Below are positions 10,494-21,737 of a stretch of DNA of 64,000 bases, one piece after another; the first letter of the stretch is position 1; each line of letters starts with the position of its first letter. The stretch is from Jaminaea rosea (lineage: Eukaryota; Basidiomycota; Exobasidiomycetes; Microstromatales). The translations under genes and the position numbers were made by a program. A model generated the notes under the pieces. It did no database searches and had not been told where the DNA came from. It worked only from the letters and a program-made list of their open reading frames with translations. The DNA lies in the NCBI RefSeq assembly GCF_003144245.1, contig NW_020289976.1, positions 868,001-932,000 on the forward strand, written 5' to 3'.

Positions 10494-12035
10494 ATGGCAG
10501 CAGCAACTGACACGATGTCAATGGCGCTGTCGCCTGGCCTCGACGCCATCAAGGCCTCGCCGCTCTCGCGCTCAGCTGAGTCGCTCCAATTGAACGATTA
10601 CCTCGACTTGCCCTCGAGCCCCTCTCTGGCTTCGGCGCACCCTGCTCCTTCTCCTCTTGCAAGGATGGCAGTCGCCAATGCCACCAACCCACGCCCATCT
10701 TCTTCGGCATCGACGTCGAAGCCAGTGGCAACTACAAGCGCGGCAGCCGACTGTGCCGTTGCTGTACCATCGACGCCACCACCGCCGGGCTCAGCCCCTG
10801 AAGTCGTCTTCCGCTACTATCTCAAGCTCGAGCTTAAAAAGATGGGCTCTCCAGCCGACGACGCCACCATCGACAGGCACGTTGCTCAGCACTATGGCAC
10901 CTTCCTCAAGGCGATGGACACTGGCAAGGCTACCACTCCGGCCTCGATTGCCGCCAAGCCTGCGCCAGCCCCCACGCCATTCGTCAAGGATGAGCTTCGC
11001 TACACCTCGCCAGTCTCCGAAGCCGTCACCTCATCACCCATTGCCCCCGTCACTGCCCTCGCCTCGACGTCTCCTCAGCCACAGCCTCAGCCCTTCAAGG
11101 TCCCCGCGGCCTTCGATGACATCGCCGCGCCTCCTGCTGCGCCAGTCTTTGAGAACATTGACCCGCAGTACGTCTCCTTCAGGGGCAGTATCCCCCTCGC
11201 CGAGGCACAACAAGCAGATGAGGAAGCAGGTGACGCCATGTCGGAAGACGGTCACCAAGCTGCCGAAGATGGAGGTGCCTCTTTCGAGCAGCAAGAAGAG
11301 GACAGCAAGGATAGCCTCGCCCCTCTTATTTCGTCTTTGCGCTTTGGCGGAAGCGACCGCGCCAACAGCACTGCCAGCTCCTCTCGAGGTAGCGAGGAGC
11401 CCGGTTTCGGCAACGCTGGCGTGCCACCCAGCATCCGCGACTCAGCAGCAGCTAACCTCAAGCCCACTGCCGAGGAGTATCGCGCCCTCAGCAGCAAGGA
11501 GAAGAGGCAGCTTAGAAATAAAATCAGCGCTCGCAACTTCAGGGAGCGAAGGAAAGAGTACATTGGTCATCTCGAGGGTGAGATCTCGGACCGAGACGCC
11601 ATCATCTCGTCTCTTCGCTCTCAGATGTCGCAGCTCTCTCTTCAGAATAAGAAGCTCGAGGAAGAGGTCAAAACGCTCCAGGCTAAGCAGCTCAGCCAGT
11701 CAGACGTGGCCAAGATCCTCGAGGCTCTGCAGAACGTCGCCGTTCCCGCCAACGCCGACCATTCGCAGCAGGCCTCCACATCATCGGCTTGGGGTCTCCG
11801 CTCCTCAGCGGCAAACGACGTGACCCTGTCCAACAATTGGACGGGCGGGTACACGCCGTCGTCGCGCCCCTCTACGCCCTCGAGTCCCAGGCCAACCATG
11901 GCTAGGCGCGCCAGCCCCAGCTTGCTGCCCCAGCACAATCCACGCAAAGACATGCCCGCTACGGCCGCTTCGGCTGCAGCTGGTAACAAGGGGGCATCAT
12001 GGAGGGGTGGGCCTACTGTGGCTGCCTCTGCGTAA
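10494..12035 (+). CDS. bZIP transcription factor
   Basis: Single main exon, about 513 residues. The basic region near 334-352 contains N-x-x-S-A-R-x-F-R-x-R-R (NKISARNFRERRKEY), followed by a leucine zipper to about 395 with heptad Leu/Ile positions (LEGEI, ISSLRSQM, LSLQNKKL). Flanks are Ser/Pro/Ala-rich, with an acidic, glutamine-containing stretch around 240-270 that may act in activation. A short conserved-looking helix (VVFRYYLKLELKKMG) lies near residue 105. I chose the ATG after the CA-rich leader. The stop lies within a donor-like word, GTAAGC. Using that donor (12032-12085 removed) would swap the stop for about 13 further codons, ending at 12125. Target genes cannot be inferred. Confidence 0.88.
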   Translation: MAAATDTMSMALSPGLDAIKASPLSRSAESLQLNDYLDLPSSPSLASAHPAPSPLARMAVANATNPRPSSSASTSKPVATTSAAADCAVAVPSTPPPPGSAPEVVFRYYLKLELKKMGSPADDATIDRHVAQHYGTFLKAMDTGKATTPASIAAKPAPAPTPFVKDELRYTSPVSEAVTSSPIAPVTALASTSPQPQPQPFKVPAAFDDIAAPPAAPVFENIDPQYVSFRGSIPLAEAQQADEEAGDAMSEDGHQAAEDGGASFEQQEEDSKDSLAPLISSLRFGGSDRANSTASSSRGSEEPGFGNAGVPPSIRDSAAANLKPTAEEYRALSSKEKRQLRNKISARNFRERRKEYIGHLEGEISDRDAIISSLRSQMSQLSLQNKKLEEEVKTLQAKQLSQSDVAKILEALQNVAVPANADHSQQASTSSAWGLRSSAANDVTLSNNWTGGYTPSSRPSTPSSPRPTMARRASPSLLPQHNPRKDMPATAASAAAGNKGASWRGGPTVAASA

Positions 12036-12287
12036 GCATCTCGCTCCGCCGCGAGCTTCTCTCTCACATCTTCTTGCCCATTCAGCGTTCCTCACCTTCC
12101 CACACTGCGACACTTGTATCCATAGAGCCACCAAATCATCCTCACCGTCAGTTCCCAAAGGTGCACTCACGAGGCGTACTTCGTCAATGTTTGCATTTCA
12201 TTACGAGATTGGGATCGTCGCTTCGAGGCGAGAGCGAGAGCGAGACGTCTGCGTCTCCAATGATACTCGCGCCGACCGCCAGTATGC

Positions 12288-14572
12288 TTACTCGGTCTGC
12301 TGAACTTGTTGATATTGGCTCTTGGCGCCGCTGGATCCCCACCCGCGTCCGCTACCAGACGTAGACCCAGCATCAGCGCCTGGCCCAATCATGAGCGGTC
12401 GAGCGGCATTTCCACCTGGCCCCCCGCCCCTCCCCGCTTCCTCCTGATCATCCTCGTCCTCATCGTCGCTATCATCTTCTTCATCCTCCAAAGGCAGCGC
12501 ATCCCCGAAGACGACGTCCATTTCCTCGAGACTCTTGCCTGCCGTCTCTGGGTAGCAGTAGTAGACGAGCAAGAAGGAGCAAAGACAGAAACCTGCGTGC
12601 ATGAGGTAGAGGCGATACCCTATTTGTTCCATGAGGATGGGTGTACCTTCCCCAACAATGTAATTGAAAAGCTGCGAAGGCAAGGTGTGAGGCGCATGCT
12701 GGACGGGTCAGAAGGATATGTGTGAAGACAGCCTACCTGCTGGCCGGCTACTCACCCAATTCGTCGCCGTGGCTAGACTCGCTCCCTTGGCACGGAAGCT
12801 CAATGGCATGACTTCCGGCGCCAACAACCATGGGATGGCACCCCAGGCCATTCCATGGCTCACATCAAACATGACCACGCACCCTACGACGGCTTGTGCC
12901 GTATATGCTCCTTCGAGACGGATGAATGCCCCCATGCCCGTCAGGAAAAGGGCACAAAAGAGGGCCCCGACGAGAAGGATGGGTCTTCGTCCCCACGAGT
13001 CGACGAGGAACCAAGTGGGTATTGTCGCGAGGACGTAGGAGATGGAGTTGAACCCTGCCATAAGGATCGCGTCACGGCCGACCCAACCTGCTTCCAGAAA
13101 GACGTTGGGTGCGTAGTATGAGATGACGCTGTACGAGGGAAATCGAAGACATGTTAGCGTGCACAACAAGCGCTTGACATCAACTCGCGCGTCTTACTTG
13201 ATGCCGTTGAGCTGGGCTCCCATCTGCGCCGAGCACGCGATGAAGGTCCTCCTCTTGTACCGCCTGAACAGCTCGCCGTAGCCTCTTCCCTTCTCCTTTT
13301 CTTCATCTCTGAGCGTCAGTACCGACTCTTTGATATCCCTAAATTCTCGGCGAGCCTTTCTGCTTCTAGGATCTCCACGGCCATGGAGGTCGGCAAGCAC
13401 GCGCATGGCTTCCTCGTCCTTGTCGTGATCTACCAGCCAACGCGGAGATTCTGGAAGGAGGAGAGAGCCCAGCGCTAGGGTGATGCCGATGATGGATTGA
13501 AAAGAGAGGGGTAGGCGCCAGGAGAGGTCCGACGGAAGGTAGGAGAAGATGTAGCCTGACGGGTGAGAGGGGAAGAGTAGGTCCAGCCACTGGTAAGCGG
13601 CAGCACATCGCATATCATGTCATTGCGGCGCGCGCTCACCAATCCACACTGAAGCCGAGTATCCCAAGATGTTGCCCGTAAATTCGATGCAAGCCAACTT
13701 GCCGCGATTCTCTGCAGGGCTAATCTCGGACTGGTACGTAGGCACCACCATGCTCATCACCCCCACCCCTAAGCCTGCCGTTACCCTGCCGAGGACCATG
13801 ATTGTAAAGCCTGTAGTTAGGGTCTGGATTGCTCCGCCGATGGAGAAGATGAGAGCGCCCCAGAAGAGGACGGCTTTACGGCCAAAGACGTCTGCGAGGG
13901 TACCACAGGCGAGGGATGTGGCGAAGGCTCCAATCTCGAGGACGGCGACCATTGTGCCTATTTCTGCTGGCGAAGGGTTTTCGAAGTAGGATTCTGCGCG
14001 AGCGCGGACAAGAGAGAGCAAGTGTTTGGAGCAATGTCAGCGGGCGAGGATAAAGCTTGGTGGGTGATGCTGATGGCTGTGTATCACGCACTGAAGTGGG
14101 GCGTCGTGATGATGCCGGACTGAACCAAAGGAATCCATCGAGGTCAGCATGCGGCCTGAACTGGACTGCCATACTCGCGCTGCGCCCTCACCATGACACC
14201 CTGATCGTATCCGAACAAGAAGACGCCAAGCGATGCAAAGCAAGTAATGAAGAGCATCAATCCATCTCCAGACACGAGTCCCAAACTGACCAGAGGCGAA
14301 GCAGCCGGAGGAGGCTTGGCTGCGCGTCGTCTGCCCGTCTCCTCGTCGTCATCGTCTCCATGACTGGCTTCGCTCGCCGATCGTTGGCTCCTTGTCCTCC
14401 TCGCTGGCCGACCGTCGAGCCTTGGAATGCGGAAGCGATGACGTCGCGAGGTCGTCGATGAAGCTGAACTAGAGAAACCATCGAGAGATGATGACCTAGC
14501 AGAGGATCCTGCCGAGACGAGCGAGTCGACGGATGTTGAAGAGAGGCGAGTTGAATGCTGCAGGGGAGTCAT
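12288..14572 (-). CDS. MFS sugar porter (hexose/monosaccharide transporter family)
   Basis: Six exons, 14572-14192, 14119-14092, 13993-13640, 13555-13198, 13128-12756 and 12671-12288, give about 625 residues with 12 expected membrane helices. Family landmarks are GYDQGVMSGIITTPHF after splicing, GRVTAGLGVGVMSMVVPTYQSE-like sequence in helix 4 (canonical GR-x-x-x-G-x-G-x-G), PESPRWLVDHD, GAQLNGIKVISYYAP-like helix 7 (here INVISYYAP) and NWLFNYIVGEGTP. Exon 2 is a 28-base microexon, and all junctions restore family sequence. Residues 1-100 form a Ser/Arg-rich cytoplasmic tail; the C-terminal tail is acidic and then Gly-rich. The start is the first ATG after an in-frame stop. The substrate is probably a monosaccharide or polyol and cannot be fixed by sequence alone. 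Repeats stand upstream. Confidence 0.9.
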
Positions 14573-15081
14573 GGGGATGCTGTCGGCAGGGGGTGATGCT
14601 GGGGATGCTAGGGATGGCGACGACGCTCCGGGCACGAGGAGTTGGTCGAGGGCGACAATATTGGCTAGCGGCTGAGGGGGAGGCTGAAGGTCCTGAGGCT
14701 ACAAGAGCTCGACGTGTAGCGAGCGAGCGAGCGAGCAAGTGATGACGTTGGTTGGCCGTGCCCAGCGCGGGCCTCTTGGATAGGCGGCGAGGCGGCGAGG
14801 CGGCGAGGCGGCGAGGCGGCGAGGAGGAGCAAGAGGATGATGAGATGCAAAGTCAAGATTCGACGCTCTACTCTACTCTAGGTGCACTCGGCTCCCCTTT
14901 CTCCCCCACTAGTCAGGCACCACCCAGCGTCACAACTTCATGCAAGCCTGCACGGCCCATGCCTTTTGCCTCGGCGTGGCCACGCGGTCACGCGGCCACG
15001 CGCCCCGGTCCGCCAACAAGAGGGACACTGCCTTTGCACTGCGTGTTATTGAAACAACATTGGCCACTACAAGATCAAAGT
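14573..15081. promoter_or_regulatory. Upstream region of the sugar porter and 3' region of condensin
   Basis: About 500 bases with no gene. It carries a run of GAGC units at about 14718-14738 and the 8-base tandem array described separately. CT/CG-rich sequence continues to the end of the neighbouring condensin gene. Confidence 0.45.
14783..14826. repeat. Tandem repeat of an 8-base unit (GGCGGCGA), about five copies
   Basis: Five perfect head-to-tail copies of GGCGGCGA and a partial sixth, about 210 bases upstream of the sugar porter start. Slippage-prone and likely variable between strains. Confidence 0.95.
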
Positions 15082-18000
15082 CTAGAACGACTCGTCGTCG
15101 ACGACGACATCCTCGCCCTCATCCTCCTCACTGCTCTCCACCACGGCCTTTCTGCGCACACCTCGACTCGCTGCTCCACGGTGAGACGGCTTCTTCGCTT
15201 TCGCTGCTGGGGCCGCTGCTGGGGCCGCTGCTGTCCGTCTTGACCGACCTGGCGCAGGAGCCACAGCTTCACGATCCGAGTCATCGCCATCATCGTCGTC
15301 CTCTTCCTCACTCTCTTCGCTCTTCCCAGCGCTCTTGCCTCGTCCGCGTCCGCCCCCACGCCCTCCTCCGACTCGTGCGGCTCCTCCTCCCCGAGCGCCA
15401 CCTCGTCCACCTCTACTACCACGCGCAAGGCTGGCCTGAGCTTTCGCCACTTTGGCCGCCGTACCCCTCTCAAGCTGCACCTCCTCCTCGCCCTTCGAGT
15501 GGAAGCCCTCAATCAACTGCTCAAAGTCCTGCAATTCTGCCTCACCACCACCTCCGACGGTAGCTGCCGCTGCAGCTTTGGCGCTCGATCCACCCGAACC
15601 CCTCGCCGACCTCGCTTTCGCCACGATGTCGACGAAGCGCCGGTACACCGTCTCGTCGTGTAGCTTGTCCTGATAGAAGGGCAGCCCATCGATCAACTTC
15701 TTGACCGACCTCTCCGACTTGTAAGGCAACAACGACAGGCAGTACGCAATATCGCGCCACTGTCTCTCTGCCGAGGTAAGCCTGAAGCGTTGACAGAGCT
15801 TCTCCACGACATTTTCTGCCTGCTTCTCCTTGTCCACAAAGGTGAAGATGAACTTCATCGTGCGCTCAAACGTCTCCTCGTCGACGGCGTGCTTTCCTAC
15901 GCTCAGATGTGAGATGATATCCGGCAGGTTGTTGTAGACTGCATTCTCCTTGGTAGCCAGCTCGGAGAAGAAGAGTTTGGCCAGGTCCGACACGCGCGCT
16001 TCGGGATCTTCGAGACATTTGGCCATTTCCCCTAGCTGGCCCTTGACCTTGATCATTCCATTGAGGATCAAGTGTGTGAGCACCATGAGGGTGTGCTTCT
16101 TGACGCCCAAATCGCGGTCATTCAGCCCAGCGTAGAGGCGGTCCGAGTTCTCGTCGACGAGGTTGCCAAAAGAGACGGCTATGTCGCCCAAAGCGATGAC
16201 GACGTTGGATCGAGTCGTGGCGTCGGACGACGTCGAGAGGATGTGCAGGAGCAAGGAGAGATTGGTCTCGCAGAAGGTCGAGGAGACGCACATGAACTTG
16301 CACAGCGTGAGCACCGCGGCTTTGCGGACGTGGTCCGAGGAGTAGCTCTTCGGATTGCTGGCGATGTGTACGACCAGAGGCCCAAAAAGGCCGAGGAGGC
16401 TGCGTCCGCCATAGAGGAGCTCCTTCTCTCGCACCTCGCCAATGACCTCACCAATCTCATCCTCGACGTTGCCTGCAACTTGCTCAAGCTCGTCGCCTTC
16501 GTCCTCGTTGGCATCCTTGGAGCCCTTCTTGCCTCCCTTGGCAGCAGCCGTGTTTCCGGCAGCGCCCTTCTTGCCGCCGCGTCCCTTCGCATCTTTGCCT
16601 CCATCTTCCTTCGCGACCCGTTCAGCCTCAGCCTTACGTCGCTTGTACTCTCGCTCGACGTTCTCGAGGTAGACAATCTGCTTCAACGCAACGTGGCCTG
16701 CGACGAATACGAGCTGTGCCAATTGAAAGGCAGAGGCAGTCTTGGCCAGGCCAGAATGGTTGGCTGTCGCAGATGCTGTGGCTTCTTTGAGGCCCTTTGA
16801 CGGCGATTGCGACGGGGTCTGCGTCTCATTGAAGCCGCCGCCGTTCATACGCGGCGACTTGCTCTGCTGCAGTGGCGAGTCAGCTGCACTGCCTTCCTTT
16901 GCCGTAAAGACCTGCGCCAGAAACCACCGCACGATATCGCCGCAGAGACGATCAGGTTGCTCGCCGAGCTCATAGATGACCTGAATGCAATTCTCGGCCA
17001 AGCTGAACCACTCGCCCTTTGCCTGTTCCCCACCAGTCTTCTGCGCCAGGCCCGCACTGAGGACCGCAGAGCGCAGCTTGCTAAACATTGGGTGAGACAT
17101 GGGGAAGCGCACGCGGCGGTCGGAGAGGGCTCCCTTGACCTTCTTCGTCGATCCTCCTATACGGCCTAAAGCGACCACACTCCACTTCGCCAAGACGGGG
17201 TCGGACGCACCGAGCGGTCCGAGCCCGACGCTGAGGAGGACGTCGATTTTGTCTTGGACGATCTGTCGGCGAGATGCCGCCAACATGCTGAGAACTACGA
17301 TGGCGCCGCGTCGCTGCGACCTCTCGATGTTGCGACGGGACGGTGTGGCGTAGACCGACCAAAGCTTATCGATGACATCATCGTGAATGATGTTGTCGGC
17401 GCTCATTGCTGATAGGAGCTCCTCAAGTGATGTGAGCTCAGCGAGAGAGGCGCCCTTTGTCCTCTGCACGAGGTTGCGCGCGATCAGTCCAACATTTCCC
17501 TTGTGACTGAGGTGATCAAGGGGAGTGAAGTAGAGGCTGGTGTACACCTCGATAAGTCGACCCTTGATGGAGCGAGTCGTTGAGCCGCTGCTGCCTGCAT
17601 TGAGCTCACGATCCTCTGGATTGGCTGCGCCCGTCACACCTCCCGCCGTAGGTTCGACCATAGCGTTGTCCTTGGTCCAGACGAGGTGAATCATCTTGCG
17701 CATGCCACGCTCAGCTCCAGGCAGCTTGTACTCGGCAGCAATGCGGAAGAAATCCATGGCCTCGAGCGCTTCGGCCTTGCTAGATGAGTAGAGGAGCTCT
17801 TCTAGGTCTGGCATGGAGTTGGCCAACGCTCTGATGAAGGAAAGACCGTCGATGTAGTAACGATGTGTGAGTTTGAGGCGGTTGAGAGTTTCCACGACCT
17901 GAGGAGACAGACGCGCCGAGAGCTCTGCGGTGTTGATCGACTTGCGAGTCTTGGGTCGACGCACGATACTGTGGTTGTCCTCTTGATCATCCCCGTCATC

Positions 18001-19815
18001 GTCATCGTCACCGTCCTCTTCTTTTTGGTCCCCTTCGTCTTCGAGGTTCTCCGGCAGTTCCAAGCCACCGCTGAGCTCATGCATCTTCTTCTGAACCTCA
18101 TCGACGCGGGCCTGCCAGACTTTCTCGTCGAGCTCGCCACCGTGCATCAGACCGTATGGGTGGGTAAGGACAAGGCGAGTCAAGAGCGTGATTGATGCCT
18201 TGCGAGCTGAAGAGGACTTGTCCTTGAGGCCGCGTTGGGTCAGAGCGAGTAACTTGATGCGTTGAGCTGGGAACTTGGCCGGCAGCCTGTGTAGGATGTG
18301 ATTGTCAGCTCATATCCTCACTCGCCCATTCCTTTGCCGCGATACTCACTCGCAGAGCCGTGTGCAGACGCTCAACACTTTCACCCGGACGTACGAATTG
18401 ACGTCGAGGAAGCGCTCGAACAGGATGGCCCAAAAACTCTCCATCTGCTTCTTCCTGCTCTCCGCTGAAGTTTCTCTCATCGTGTCATCCGCATTGACCG
18501 TCTCGTCAGCTGCCTGAGGCGCAATCTGATCGTCGGTGACAACAAGATCGCGAATGAGCAGGCCGAAGACTTCGACGAGCGCGTTGCGAATCGGGTAGGC
18601 ATCACTGTCGATGAGCTTCTGTAACAGCGAGATCTGCTTGAGCGTCGTTCGCGGATTGGCGTCGGTGAAAGCGACGAGGAAACGGGCAAAGACGCGAGGC
18701 ACCTTGTTCTCTTGGCTGGCCGTCATGGCGAATGCTGCGCCACTGTTGCTTGACGAGGCGAAATCGCGATTGGCAATCTCGACGAGAATCTCCTCTGCTA
18801 GTCTGGGCGAGTCGAACTCGAGGCGCAGGGTGGTGAGAAGCTGCGCAATGGCTTCTGGGAGGTGCTCATAGTACTGCAGCATTTGAAGGAGCATCGTCTG
18901 CGCCGTTTGTGATTGGCCGTGCCTCTTGACGGCTAGACAGGTGACGGCGTAAACGTGAGCGGTGATGTTGCTGCTCGTCTTGAGATTGGACTCGCGCTCG
19001 AGGAGATGGAGCGAAGGGCGGAGCAAGGTTGACAAAAATGCATCACGAGGGGTAGATAGCGGGTAGAAGAGCGCCGAGGGAAAACTTTGGAGGAGCTTTG
19101 AGATGGTAGAGAGGAGCGAAGGGAGAATCGTTGCCGTCCAGGGGAAGCCTGAGCCAGAGGAGACTGAAGATGATGAAGCTGCTCCGGCAGTCTTTTTGCC
19201 CTTCCCTCTGCCCTTGGTAGTCGTCGGCCCTGCTGCTGTACTGCTGCCTCCTCCCGCGGATGACGAGTTGGCGACACGGTCTGCGACGTAGATGAGCCAA
19301 TTGACGAGGAATGCCCACATCTCGAGTGCTTGGTTGTATGTTCGCCTCAGCTCTTCGGGGCTACTGGATGAGCGGAAACTGCCGTCAGCAGCATCTTCGT
19401 CGTCGTCGTCGTCGTCGTCGTTCACAAAGCGACTGCGTGGACCCCTCAATGTGCTGCCCTTGATGTCTCGATCGATGGTTGCGACGAGGTGGGAGAGGCT
19501 GGATACGATGCCATCTGCTATTTTGCTCCTCGCCCCGTCTTGGAGACTGTCAAAGTGTTTGAGATGCGTACGGAGGTCGTCCCAAAGCTGCTGCTCGCGA
19601 GGGAGTTGGTCCGGACTGATGAGCGCTAGCTGGTCGATGAGGTTGTTGAGGTGTGCATTCTGTTGGTCGAGTTGAAGCTGCGAGAGGTCCGTCTCGTCAT
19701 TGGATACATCGTACGAGGCAGGTGAGGTAGTGTCAAGGGCTACGAGCTCTGCGGATAGATCGAAGCGAATGAGCCCTGCCCCCGTATGAGCGATGAAAGG
19801 CGAATCATCGTCCAT
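15082..19815 (-). CDS. Condensin complex subunit 1 (CAP-D2 / Ycs4 / Cnd1)
   Basis: Two exons, 19815-18350 and 18286-15082, give about 1556 residues. The protein is the HEAT-repeat regulatory subunit of condensin that helps compact and segregate mitotic chromosomes. Support comes from the N-terminal CAP-D2 region (LIDQLALISPDQLPREQQLWDDLRTH-like helices) and the core segment THRYYIDGLSFIRALANSMP, then ALEAMDFFRIAAEYKLPGAE. A conserved block of HEAT repeats follows near residues 1100-1250 (RKAAVLTLCKFMCVS, NVVIALGDIAVSFGN, LMVLTHLILNGMIKVKGQLG). The C-terminal 150 residues are Gly/Arg/Lys-rich and acidic, typical of a DNA-contacting tail. The protein is somewhat longer than animal CAP-D2 because of low-complexity loops. 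The 63-base intron joins RLCE to LPAKFPAQR in frame. It shares a 264-base divergent promoter with MIS12. Confidence 0.93.
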
Positions 19816-20079
19816 GATGGTGGGCGATGGGTGGTGATGACCAAAGACGGAGAGAAGCAGAGAAGCAAGTCTCGAGGCATGAGGTGTTGTTGTACGGCGG
19901 ACGCCTGCCTGCCTGCCCTGCCCTGCCCCGCGGGCCTGTTTGTCCTGCGCCTCCGTCGTCCCCTTCCGCCCTGCGCCTCTCTCGACGCGTCTTTTGGCCG
20001 TCGACGTGCAACACCAACAGGCGTTAACGCTTTCCTCACTGCTCCTCACTCCGTCCTCACACCAAGCTCGTGGCCCGCA
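19816..20079. promoter_or_regulatory. Shared divergent promoter of condensin CAP-D2 and MIS12
   Basis: Only 264 bases separate the two start codons, so the control region must be shared or overlapping. It holds a run of CCTGC/CCTGCC-type units near 19907-19928 and no coding signal. Confidence 0.6.
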
Positions 20080-21524
20080 ATGTCATCGTCATCGCTGGCA
20101 GCAGGACCGTCTTCTTCTTCGTCAACCTCAAAGAAACGCGAGAGGAAGAATCTGCCCGCAGATAAAACGACGGTCATTTCATCGAGGCCTCCATCCAAGG
20201 CCGACATCCCAACCGCCGATGCTCATCTCGGCCTCCTCGTCGAGCAATTGACCTTCAATCCCCGAGCATTCATCGATGCACTCGTATACGTCGCCAATGA
20301 AGCCCTCTACAGGCTAGGGGAAGACTTCGAACCAAAGGCCATGCAGTTCCTCGTTGACACGGGAATGCCAGAGCATGACGCAGAGAGAGAGGCAGAGAAG
20401 GTGAGGCCCATCGACGTCTTCGTCAGGAGCAGCACTGCGATGCCCTCGACCCATTGCTGACCAACATACATCTTTCATTTGCCCCTTAAACCGCCCGTCA
20501 GGCAACTCACTCAATTATGACTCTGCTGGAAAATGCCCTCGACCACGTCTTTGATACCCTGGAGCTCTATTCGCTCCAATCCGTCTTCGGCCTCACAACA
20601 CGCCAGGCATCCCACATCGTCCTACCTCACCACGCCGGCCTCGACTTGCGCTCAAGAGGGCAAAGCCACGCAGCAACGTCGAACACAGCACAAAGCGAAA
20701 GTACAGAGCTCAGCCAGCGACAACGCGTCCTCAATCGCAAAATCAGCGCAGCGAGGGCCACCTCGCACGCTTTGACCCTAGCTCTTCAAGCGTCACAGCG
20801 TCGTCTCACTCGAATCAGAGGGGTGCACGCACTAGCTTTGACGCTGCTAGGACCTCAAGCGAGCAGTTTATCACAAGGGGAAGACAAGGAACAACACCCG
20901 TCATCCATTGCAGAAGCCACTACCCGCCTCGGTCACGCCGTCAGCGTCATCAAGGCAAATCGTGCGCCCTTGTTGGCAGGTATCGACAAATTGCGCAATC
21001 TTGACCCCTTGGGTGAGGCACTCATTCACTCGACGTCTTCCCTTGGATCCATGGACGAGGCAGCAGCCGAGACAAAACCAAAGGCAGGACAGACAGCTGA
21101 TCAGCCTTGGAGCTCGGGGAGGGAGGGCTACCTACGATGGCAGACGGAGCGCATGCTCTCCTCCTCGCAAAGGTCGATAGGAGCGAGTGTAGAGAGTAGT
21201 ACTGAAGAAGGCAGCGGCGATGTCATAAGCGCGGGCGACGCATCGTACCAGGACCGCAAAGGCTCACGCAAGAGGAAGAGCGCCCTCGCTGGGGCTGGGG
21301 ATGACAACTCGTCTGCGGCAGCGTCCAAGGGCAGGCCGAGCGTGCCGCTGCACTCGTCTGAGGGAGGGATGGAGGGCGAAGAGGTCGGCAAGACGGGGGA
21401 AATGGAGCAACTCGCCGCTCTTATCCAGAGAAGGCCAGTCGCCGCGGCGGAAGATTCAACAACAGGTGCTGCTACCACGCCTGCCAAGGGACGGGCGAGC
21501 ACCTCGAGGAAAAGCCGCAATTGA
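20080..21524 (+). CDS. MIS12: Kinetochore protein Mis12/Mtw1 (MIND complex)
   Basis: Two exons, 20080-20400 and 20502-21524, give about 447 residues. Mis12 is part of the MIND/Mis12 complex that links inner kinetochore chromatin to the Ndc80 complex. The family is recognised by two segments joined across the intron. One is LTFNPRAFIDALVYVANEALYR near residue 55-75, the Mis12 head (shown here only in part; key residues are F-x-P-x-x-F-I-D). The other is MTLLENALDHVFDTLELY, then HIVLPHHAGLDLR, matching the LE-x-x-x-D-x-x-F-D-x-x-ELY...LPH-x-x-GLDL pattern. A helical region around 200-290 should form the coiled coil. The last 130 residues are Ser/Gly-rich with an Arg/Lys tail. The splice is phase 0 (GAG-AAG | GCA-ACT). 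Confidence 0.88.
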
Positions 21525-21737
21525 GCCAGGCTCTGCTCTCGCCGTCACTTCTGGCCGTCCGCTGCCCTCCTCTCTCCGCCTGCACTTCTCATTCGTGCTC
21601 ATGATCTCCGATTTGATGATGACGACGACGATGATAAGGCGCCTCTCTACTGCAGCATTGCATCCGGCAACGAAATAAGAAATACGAGCGCTTTGCTACT
21701 CGTCTCACTCTACATGCCCGCTCGCTCCCTCTCTCGC

